A stretch of DNA of 10,916 nt from an uncultured Clostridia bacterium (GTDB taxonomy: Bacteria > Bacillota > Clostridia > Christensenellales > Borkfalkiaceae), in contig CANREX010000043.1 of the NCBI GenBank assembly GCA_947629735.1, positions 1 through 10,916 of the forward strand, in the 5' to 3' direction. The first letter of the stretch is position 1; the number at the start of each line of letters is the position of its first letter. The notes under the pieces are model-generated. The model had not been told where the DNA came from, made no database searches, and worked only from the letters and a program-made list of their open reading frames with translations. Below, piece by piece: positions 1 to 4,582 of the stretch. Both the position numbers and the translations under genes were made by a program.

Positions 1-334
1 TCATCGCGGCGGAGTAGACTTCCGAAAGATAATATTTTATATAGTCCTCGGCGGGGGAGTTGTCAAACAGAAACTTTTCCGCGTAGGAATACACCTCGGG
101 CGAGGTAAACGTGCCCACTTTGAAGCCCGCGGCGACGAGGATATTCGTTATAAACGCCGCCACGCTGCCCTTGCCGTTGCTGCCCGCGATATGCACGATT
201 TTCAGCTTTTCGTCGGGGCTTGAAAACGTGTCGAGAAGGGCTCGGGTGCGCTCCAAGCCGTATTTGCTGCCTTTCTGCTCGTAATTTCTTAAAATTTCAA
301 AAATATCGGGATAAAAAATAGCGGACACCTCCAT
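1..334 (-). CDS. folC: Folylpolyglutamate synthase / dihydrofolate synthase, N-terminal part (runs off the window)
   Basis: FolC is an ATP-dependent Mur-ligase-type enzyme that adds glutamate to folates (and often to dihydropteroate) in the cytoplasm. The visible 111 residues contain the FolC phosphate-binding loop in the context VHIAGSNGKGSVAA (loop GSNGKGS at residues 51-57) and the following TFTSPEVYSYAEKF stretch, equivalent to the usual FTSPH segment. The loop lies where it does in full-length FolC proteins, so the 5' end is complete; the 3' end is beyond base 1. The only ATG that fits is at 334, but no good ribosome binding site precedes it. A strong GGAGG sits just after it, 8 bases before an in-frame ATT at 319, so an ATT start is possible. 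The gene lies directly behind a THF riboswitch and its promoter. Confidence 0.88.
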   Translation of the reverse strand, partial: MEVSAIFYPDIFEILRNYEQKGSKYGLERTRALLDTFSSPDEKLKIVHIAGSNGKGSVAAFITNILVAAGFKVGTFTSPEVYSYAEKFLFDNSPAEDYIKYYLSEVYSAAM

Positions 335-347
335 ATACGGCGTCCGC
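321..347 (-). terminator. Terminator-like hairpin of the folC leader (riboswitch expression platform)
   Basis: Read on the minus strand, GCGGACGCC (347-339) pairs over all nine positions with GGTGTCCGC (329-321), counting one G-U pair, around a 9-base loop. It is followed at once by TATTTTTTAT (320-311). On the plus strand the G-U position is an A-C mismatch, which points to minus-strand RNA as the functional molecule. The hairpin contains the ATG at 334 and the GGAGG that follows, so it could stop transcription, block ribosome access, or both. The upper left arm (GGACGC, 345-340) can instead pair with GCGTCC (370-365) of the riboswitch, giving a simple antiterminator. Confidence 0.65.
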
Positions 348-448
348 TCGTATTCAAAAAAAGAGGACGCGCCCGACTACCGCAGATCTTTATGACCTTT
401 CGTGTGAGGGCTGTCCTACCCGCACCACTTTACGCACTCGGGGTATAT
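348..448 (-). promoter_or_regulatory. Tetrahydrofolate (THF) riboswitch aptamer in the folC leader
   Basis: The minus-strand RNA carries the hallmark segment GUGCGUAAAGUG (437-426), then ACGAA (403-399) and GCGGUA (383-378), in the order and spacing I recall for THF aptamers of Clostridia such as Eubacterium siraeum. The expected helices can be drawn. P2 is CCCGA (442-438) with UCGGG (376-372). P3 is GUGCGGG (425-419) with CCCUCAC (410-404), one mismatch. P4 is AGGUC (398-394) with GAUCU (388-384). The pseudoknot is AGGAC in loop 3 (417-413) with GUCCU (368-364). A clear P1 is not seen. THF riboswitches are known to control folate transport and synthesis genes, including folC. The pseudoknot strand overlaps the proposed antiterminator, which suggests that ligand binding shuts folC off. 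Confidence 0.85.
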
Positions 449-454
449 GAGCAC

Positions 455-483
455 ATTATATCACCGCCCTGCGCGTTTGGCAA
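455..483 (-). promoter_or_regulatory. Sigma-A-type promoter for the riboswitch-folC transcript
   Basis: On the minus strand TTGCCA (483-478) and TATAAT (460-455) are separated by 17 bases. Transcription would begin near 448, just before the first riboswitch helix, which supports both calls. Confidence 0.8.
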
Positions 484-559
484 GAAAAAAAGGGATATTT
501 TGCGCAATAATAAGGGCGCGACGCCGATATTTACTCAACGAAAAGCGCATACTTTTGTT

Positions 560-1231
560 ATGGCATTGGTTTTTATCAGGACGGCGGTCATATTCATAAC
601 GCTGCTTGCGGTGATGCGCATAATGGGCAAAAGTCAGATAGGCGAAATGCAACCCTTCGAATTCGTTATAACGCTGCTTATCGCGGAACTCGCCTGTATC
701 CCCATGGCGGACAGTTCCATACCGCTATTGTACGGCATAGTCGCGATAATCGCGATTTTTATACTGCACCAGACGGTCTGGCTGCTCGATCTGTGGTTTA
801 TGCCGCTGAAAACCGTCATCTGCGGCAAACCCTCCCTCGTCATTACGCGCGACGGCGTGGACGGATATCAACTCCGCAAAAACAACCTCGACGTGAGCGA
901 CTTGATAGAGAGCATGCGGACTGCTGGATATTTCAACCTCGACGACGTCTACTACGGGCTTTTCGAGGCGAACGGGGTGTTCTCCGCACTGCCGAAAGAG
1001 CAGCTTACGCACACCCTGCCCGTGCTTTTGATCGACAACGGCAAGGCGGACAGGAAAAATCTGAAAATCGCGGGGATAGACGAAAAATATCTCCAAGAAT
1101 TTATCGCAAAACAGAAAACAAAGCTGAAAAACGTGCTCGTTATGACGGTGGACAGCGACGGGCGCGTGTACTTCCAACAGAAGGGAAAGCCCTATAAAAT
1201 TCTGCGGGCGGAGGTGAAAGGTCAATGGTAA
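560..1231 (+). CDS. DUF421 (YetF-type) membrane protein
   Basis: This 223-residue protein matches the DUF421/YetF family, widespread in Bacillota; its biochemical role is not established, though links to the spore or cell envelope have been suggested. Hydrophobic segments lie at about residues 5-22, 33-48 and 55-78, followed by a soluble domain. Family signatures visible are MRIMGKSQIGEMQPFEF at 19-35 and a DLIESMRTAGYFNLDDVYY region at about 114-132. The ATG at 560 is preferred because the frame upstream, back to 392, overlaps the THF riboswitch on the other strand and encodes nothing family-like. No strong ribosome binding site is visible. The last seven bases overlap the next gene, so the two are probably translated together. 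Confidence 0.85.
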   Translation: MALVFIRTAVIFITLLAVMRIMGKSQIGEMQPFEFVITLLIAELACIPMADSSIPLLYGIVAIIAIFILHQTVWLLDLWFMPLKTVICGKPSLVITRDGVDGYQLRKNNLDVSDLIESMRTAGYFNLDDVYYGLFEANGVFSALPKEQLTHTLPVLLIDNGKADRKNLKIAGIDEKYLQEFIAKQKTKLKNVLVMTVDSDGRVYFQQKGKPYKILRAEVKGQW

Positions 1232-1602
1232 AGGCGATAATTTCAACGCTTGCCGCCCTCGCCGTATCGATAGGCTTTTTTATCTGGACGAACGGGTATT
1301 TATATAAGCAGTTCGACGAATTCCACGGCGCGCTCGAAACGCTGTACGACAAAATAGACGACGAGACCGCCACCCGCGAGGACGCGTACTCGGTAAAAAA
1401 AATGTGGGAGAGCAAGAAACGCAAACTGCATATTCTCATTCCCCACAACGATATTTCCTACCTCGACTATTGGCTCAGCGAGGCGTGCGGACTCATTTAC
1501 AACTCCCGCTACGACCTTGCGCTCGGCAAAGTGGAAGTCCTTCTGCGCATAACCGAAAGTCTGCCCGACGCGTACTCGTTAAAGCTCGAAAACGTGTTCT
1601 GA
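1225..1602 (+). CDS. DUF4363 family protein, single N-terminal membrane anchor
   Basis: This 125-residue protein has one hydrophobic segment at residues 4-22 and a helical, charged remainder. It resembles DUF4363, a family of unknown function commonly encoded beside DUF421 in Clostridia. Its ATG lies inside the stop region of the DUF421 gene (shared ATGGTAA), a classic arrangement for coupled translation. The soluble part probably lies outside the membrane and may partner the DUF421 protein; that is inference from gene order. Confidence 0.75.
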   Translation: MVKAIISTLAALAVSIGFFIWTNGYLYKQFDEFHGALETLYDKIDDETATREDAYSVKKMWESKKRKLHILIPHNDISYLDYWLSEACGLIYNSRYDLALGKVEVLLRITESLPDAYSLKLENVF

Positions 1603-1604
1603 TT

Positions 1605-1639
1605 GGCAAAAACATGGCGTTTTAAGGCGTTTTTGCGCC
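1605..1639. terminator. Possible hairpin terminator between two converging genes
   Basis: GGCAAAAAC (1605-1613) pairs with GTTTTTGCGCC (1629-1639), with one unpaired base. The A5/T5 tracts lie inside the stem rather than after it. It sits between the plus-strand DUF421 operon and the minus-strand PRC-barrel gene, so it may serve both. It lacks a classic trailing T tract. Confidence 0.4.
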
Positions 1640-1668
1640 CAATTTATGCAAAATCTGATTTAGTGACG

Positions 1669-1989
1669 TCATTCGTAGTCGTCAAAACTGCGGCGAGGGT
1701 CGGGCGGCGGACAGGGTTTAGGCGGGCAAGGCGGACAGGGTTTATCGGGCGGAAGGGGTTTATCCCCCGCGTTGACCAAGATGACGTCCTCCCCTATCTT
1801 CACAACTTGCCGTATGGGCACGAAGATTTCCGACTTGGACAGGTGAAAGCCCTTGCTGCCCGTGACGAAAAAGCCCTTTACCGTACTTTCGGGATAAAAA
1901 AAGGCGATGTCGCACACCCTGCCGAGGTTTTTGCCCTCGTTTACCGACACGACGTCCATTTTTTTGATTTGACTGAATAGAAATTCCAT
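1669..1989 (-). CDS. YlmC/YmxH-type PRC-barrel protein with proline-cysteine tail
   Basis: Residues 1-72 fit the small PRC-barrel family called YlmC/YmxH, linked to sporulation in Bacillus and Clostridia. Signs are the MDVVSVNEGKNLGRVCDIAF opening (11-30), the central FVPIRQ strand, and the family's typical VVKIGEDVILV ending at 62-72. Members usually stop shortly after this point. Here a further 34 residues follow, rich in proline and cysteine (CPPCPP, KPCPPP) and ending in an acidic tail. The ATG at 1989 has only a weak ribosome binding site, but the N-terminus fits the family. No enzymatic activity is known; a role in the forespore or mother cell is inference from the family. Confidence 0.82.
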   Translation of the reverse strand: MEFLFSQIKKMDVVSVNEGKNLGRVCDIAFFYPESTVKGFFVTGSKGFHLSKSEIFVPIRQVVKIGEDVILVNAGDKPLPPDKPCPPCPPKPCPPPDPRRSFDDYE

Positions 1990-2153
1990 AACCGTACGCT
2001 ATAAATATATGCCGCCCATAACGATATATGCGCATATTTTTACGCGTGCACTTGTGAATTTTTTTGCGGGATACAGCCCTTTATTAGCGAGGGCAGGGTG
2101 ACAAAATGCGGTAAACCCCTTGCCCCTCTTCCGCGCGATAAAATCGCGCTCCC

Positions 2154-2188
2154 CCTCCCCACTCCCCAACCTTTGGGGAGTGGGGAGG
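2154..2188. repeat. 16-bp perfect G/C-rich hairpin
   Basis: CCTCCCCACTCCCCAA (2154-2169) is perfectly complementary to 2173-2188 across a 3-base CCT loop. Neither side has a T tract, so it is not an ordinary terminator. One strand of each arm is purine-only G/A with G-runs of four. Confidence 0.85.
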
Positions 2189-2257
2189 TATAGAGAGAGG
2201 TCATTCTGCCCGAGGGCGTTAGCCCTTTACTGCCATTCTGCCCTAGGGCGTAAGCCC

Positions 2258-2356
2258 GATGGTTTGTAGAAAATTTTTGCGATTAAGCAAAAATTTTCAC
2301 AAAGCGAAGCACCGTAGGTGCGAAGTCGAAGAATCTGAAATTTCATTGCGCTTAGG
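2258..2356 (+). repeat. Dispersed repeat, copy 1
   Basis: A roughly 100-base element that recurs in inverted orientation at 10457-10561. The left half contains a 12-bp perfect hairpin, GAAAATTTTTGC (2269-2280) and GCAAAAATTTTC (2287-2298), with a 6-base loop. The right half ends ATTTCATTGCGCTTAGG, identical in both copies. Between them is a variable segment carrying a different small hairpin in each copy. No open reading frame is conserved. Confidence 0.85.
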
Positions 2357-2528
2357 TCTATCCTTTTTGGCTTACCCAACCGGATTCCTCGGCAAGCTCG
2401 GAATGACAATTTTAGAATGCTGTTTCAAAGTTACTTCCTACCACCACCATTGGATTTCTCCACTCAATCGAGCGCGTTGCGCTCTCAATCGGTCGAAATG
2501 ACAACACTTTAAATTGCTCTCATAAAAT

Positions 2529-2559
2529 AAAAATCGGCGGGAATTGCCCGCCGATTTTT
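2529..2559. terminator. Bidirectional intrinsic terminator
   Basis: ATCGGCGGG (2533-2541) pairs perfectly with CCCGCCGAT (2547-2555) across a 5-base loop, flanked by AAAA on the left and TTTT on the right, so it would work in both directions. On the minus strand it ends transcription about 180 bases after the cvpA-like gene. Confidence 0.85.
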
Positions 2560-2735
2560 ATATATCAATTCTAACCTTTTATTTAACCTTTTTATATCAA
2601 TTTCAACCTTTTATATCGCTCCCGGCTTTATCTGCTTTCAAGCCGTATAAATTTTTCTTACAGCCCGGATAGATTTTACTCAACCCCGAAAGAGAGTGAA
2701 TGTTGCAGGCGCGAAGATGTCTTCCTACTTCACTT
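2560..2735. other. A/T-rich spacer with a short imperfect tandem repeat
   Basis: A phrase of the form TATATCAATTCTAACCTTTTAT occurs twice with small differences within 2560-2617. The rest, up to the stop codon of the cvpA-like gene, shows no gene. It would be the 3' untranslated part of the cvpA-like transcript if that runs to the terminator at 2529-2559. Confidence 0.5.
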
Positions 2736-3296
2736 TCAACTGCCGATTTTGGCGAAGAGGGAATTCAAGGGGTTATGCCTGTATACCCAATCGAGCTTGA
2801 ACACGCCGCTCAGCCAATTTTCAAACCTGACCGACGAATTGCCTCCTACCCACGCCACTATCTGGAACACGATAAGCGTCAACATTATGACTACGCCGAG
2901 CATAAAAAGCCAACCGAGGACTTTATTTATAACCCGCATCGGTTTGTTGTCCGTCTCCACGACGCCCTTTATAATAAGTACTATTATAATTCTCGCTATC
3001 TGCACAACTATGAACATCAACACGGCGAGAATTATCTTTTCTATCCCTATCTTTATGAGGAAGTCCACAAAGCCGTTGTCCGCATCCACCATCAGCGTGT
3101 GAAGTTTGAGCATGAGATCCTGAACGAACCCCCAGCTCGACACGACGCCGAGGAAGAAATAGACGACGACTATGGATATGATAAAACCTACTATCCCGCC
3201 CGTGAAAAATTTCAGGCACTTGCCGAAGCCGAGTAGAAGCCCCAATGCGGACGCGATGAGCACTACGCCTATCGCCAACCAATCAGCCGAAACCAT
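2736..3296 (-). CDS. CvpA-like membrane protein, four transmembrane segments
   Basis: This 186-residue protein has four hydrophobic segments at about residues 5-25, 32-55, 86-112 and 124-150. The N-terminal arrangement (short polar start, helix ending GFGKCLKFFTGGIVGFI) fits the CvpA family of inner-membrane proteins, whose members have been linked to colicin V production in E. coli and to envelope stress more widely. The exact function in Clostridia is unknown. The ATG at 3296 is chosen over an in-frame ATG at 3359 because it has a perfect AAGGAGGTG ribosome binding site 6 bases upstream (GGAGG at 3309-3305), while the longer form would begin inside the promoter. It is downstream of the degV-like gene but has its own promoter. 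Confidence 0.7.
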   Translation of the reverse strand: MVSADWLAIGVVLIASALGLLLGFGKCLKFFTGGIVGFIISIVVVYFFLGVVSSWGFVQDLMLKLHTLMVDADNGFVDFLIKIGIEKIILAVLMFIVVQIARIIIVLIIKGVVETDNKPMRVINKVLGWLFMLGVVIMLTLIVFQIVAWVGGNSSVRFENWLSGVFKLDWVYRHNPLNSLFAKIGS

Positions 3297-3329
3297 GGGC
3301 TTCACCTCCTTAAATTTCTTTTCCCCTTG

Positions 3330-3359
3330 ATTATACCCCTTTTTCTGGCAAATAATCAA
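3330..3359 (-). promoter_or_regulatory. Promoter of the cvpA-like gene
   Basis: On the minus strand TTGATT (3359-3354) and TATAAT (3335-3330) are 18 bases apart. The expected start lies about 15-20 bases before the ribosome binding site. Confidence 0.7.
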
Positions 3360-3384
3360 TTATTTTGCCGAGAAAAATGTTTTT

Positions 3385-3434
3385 TATGCCGAAAATTTGA
3401 AATTTGTCCCTTTTAATATGACAAATTTGGCATA
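3385..3434 (-). promoter_or_regulatory. Two-part inverted repeat between the degV-like and cvpA-like genes
   Basis: AAATTTGTC (3400-3408) and GACAAATTT (3420-3428) are perfectly complementary, and outside them TATGCC (3385-3390) matches GGCATA (3429-3434), with a 9-base bulge on one side. It begins just after the degV-like stop codon and lies upstream of the cvpA-like promoter. It could be a transcript-end structure for the former or a protein-binding site for the latter; it lacks a clean trailing T tract. Confidence 0.45.
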
Positions 3435-3435
3435 A

Positions 3436-4284
3436 TTATCGCTTCCCGCGCTTTACGGCTACAACTATGCCCGCCGCGCGAGGTCCGATATGCGTGCCTA
3501 TGACGGGGCAGATATTCACCTTTTCACCCTGCGTTTTTATATCCTTGGGCAGCGCGAGCTTCTCTATCATGGCGTTGCAGTTGGTATCGTCGCCCGTATA
3601 CAGATAATATATGGGCTGAGTTTGGTCGATTTCTTCCTTCGTCGCCTCTTCGCAAAGGCGTTTCAAGGCGAGAGAGTAACCTATCTGCTTGGAACACACC
3701 TTTACTTCGCACTCGCCCGTAAAATATATGACGGGTTTGATTTTGAGCACGTTGCCGATAAACGAAGCCGCGCCCGAGAGCCTGCCCCCTTTACGCAAAA
3801 ATTCAAGCGTGTCGAGGGCGGCGTACAGCCGTATCCTCGGGCGGAGTTTGTCGAGAATGGCTATAACCTCTTTTATCGGCTTATCCGCGTTTTTTAACGC
3901 TTCGAGCACGAGCATGCGCAAAACCGCCGTCGTAGAACGGGTGTTGTAGACATAGACATTGGAAAGTTTTTTCTCTTCCACAACCTGCCGCGCGAGCTTC
4001 TGCGTGCCGGAGAGCACGTCGGCTATGAACATGACGAGGACATCGTCCGCGCCTGCGCTCTCACGGGTAAAAAGTTCGACGAGTTCTTCGCGCGAGGGCT
4101 GGGAAGTATGCGGGAACTCCTTTGAAGAGCTCAACTTTTTGTAAAACTGTTCCGCGGATAAATCCACGCCGTCGCGGAAGGCTTCCGTGCCGAACGATAC
4201 GCCGAGGGGCAAAACGGTTATCCCGAGGCTCTTTGCCTCCTCCTGCGAGATATTAGCGGACGAATCGGTTATTATCTTTATCAT
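3436..4284 (-). CDS. DegV family fatty-acid-binding protein
   Basis: DegV proteins bind fatty acids; in Gram-positive bacteria some (FakB) present the fatty acid to the kinase FakA for phosphorylation and entry into phospholipid synthesis. This 282-residue protein is full length and shows the family marks in order: MIKIITDSSANIS at 1-13, HTSQPS at 59-64, SGTQKLA at 92-98, the TLEFLRKGGRLSG region at 159-171, KIKPVI at 181-186, and GTHIGP near the C-terminus. The ATG at 4284 is preceded by a GGGGGTG ribosome binding site. The upstream in-frame ATG at 4338 lies inside the promoter and is rejected. No fakA-like gene is in the window, so the FakB role is inferred from the family only. Confidence 0.92.
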   Translation of the reverse strand: MIKIITDSSANISQEEAKSLGITVLPLGVSFGTEAFRDGVDLSAEQFYKKLSSSKEFPHTSQPSREELVELFTRESAGADDVLVMFIADVLSGTQKLARQVVEEKKLSNVYVYNTRSTTAVLRMLVLEALKNADKPIKEVIAILDKLRPRIRLYAALDTLEFLRKGGRLSGAASFIGNVLKIKPVIYFTGECEVKVCSKQIGYSLALKRLCEEATKEEIDQTQPIYYLYTGDDTNCNAMIEKLALPKDIKTQGEKVNICPVIGTHIGPRAAGIVVAVKRGKR

Positions 4285-4308
4285 ATGCCGCACCCCCTTA
4301 CGCTTTAT

Positions 4309-4338
4309 ATTATAATATATCAATGTGAAAAGGGTCAA
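4309..4338 (-). promoter_or_regulatory. Promoter of the degV-like gene
   Basis: On the minus strand TTGACC (4338-4333) and TATAAT (4314-4309) are 18 bases apart, giving a short leader before the ATG at 4284. Confidence 0.75.
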
Positions 4339-4461
4339 ATTTTTAACGTGAATTTAATGTGAAAAAATTTTTTGCGCAAAATTTGCGTTATTTTTACGTC
4401 CGAAAGGGCGAAATCCGACAAAAAATAAGCAAAACGGACTGTCGCAAACCGCAGTTTAATT

Positions 4462-4486
4462 TCGCGCGTATGCGCAATGCGCGCGA
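4462..4486. repeat. G/C-rich inverted repeat in the divergent intergenic region
   Basis: TCGCGCG (4462-4468) and CGCGCGA (4480-4486) are perfectly complementary across 11 bases. No T tract follows on either strand. It sits between the degV-like promoter and the promoter of the large LRR gene; function unknown. Confidence 0.5.
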
Positions 4487-4512
4487 CATATAAAAATTTT
4501 AGCAAAAAAATG

Positions 4513-4541
4513 TTGATTTGTACAACAACATATGATATAAT
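4513..4541 (+). promoter_or_regulatory. Promoter of the large LRR lipoprotein gene
   Basis: TTGATT (4513-4518) and TATAAT (4536-4541) are 17 bases apart. Transcription would begin near 4548, inside an inverted repeat. Confidence 0.8.
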
Positions 4542-4543
4542 AC

Positions 4544-4563
4544 AATTGTCAATATCGACAATT
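4544..4563 (+). promoter_or_regulatory. Operator-like dyad over the expected transcription start
   Basis: AATTGTC (4544-4550) and GACAATT (4557-4563) form a perfect dyad spaced by 6 bases. It overlaps the expected start of transcription and lies directly before the AGGAGA ribosome binding site (4572-4577). This suits a repressor site; alternatively it is a small 5' hairpin on the RNA. Confidence 0.5.
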
Positions 4564-4582
4564 TACGGCACAGGAGAAAATT

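Larger units (their letters stand above)
1990..2528. other. Intergenic region filled with hairpins and degenerate repeats
   Basis: No convincing gene lies here on either strand. The stretch holds a series of short hairpins with 3-6 base loops: GCGCGAT/ATCGCGC near 2133-2149, the 16-bp hairpin at 2154-2188, GGGC/GCCC pairs near 2214-2225 and 2246-2257, the repeat at 2258-2356, and GAGCGC/GCGCTC near 2469-2483. Phrases of the GGATT-TCTC...GAATGACA type recur at about 2391-2408 and 2452-2503. This looks like decayed non-coding repeats rather than coding DNA. Confidence 0.7.

Noticed and set aside
392..559. Upstream extension of the DUF421 gene to an ATG at 392
   Set aside because: It overlaps the THF riboswitch and folC promoter on the other strand, and its translation lacks family resemblance.
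2004..2031. SigE-like promoter before the ylmC-like gene (GCATATA and CATATATT, 13 bases apart)
   Set aside because: Suggestive for a sporulation gene, but the predicted transcript would start only about 8 bases before the ATG and the region is simply A/T-rich.
2227..2501. Small open frames within the repeat-rich spacer
   Set aside because: They fall entirely in hairpin repeats, and the second repeat copy does not preserve any reading frame.
2041..2520. CRISPR array
   Set aside because: Repeats are few, uneven in size and without regular spacers; no cas genes are present.
2700..3236. Plus-strand open frame opposite the cvpA-like gene
   Set aside because: The minus-strand frame has clear membrane segments, a perfect ribosome binding site and a promoter; the plus-strand frame has none of these.
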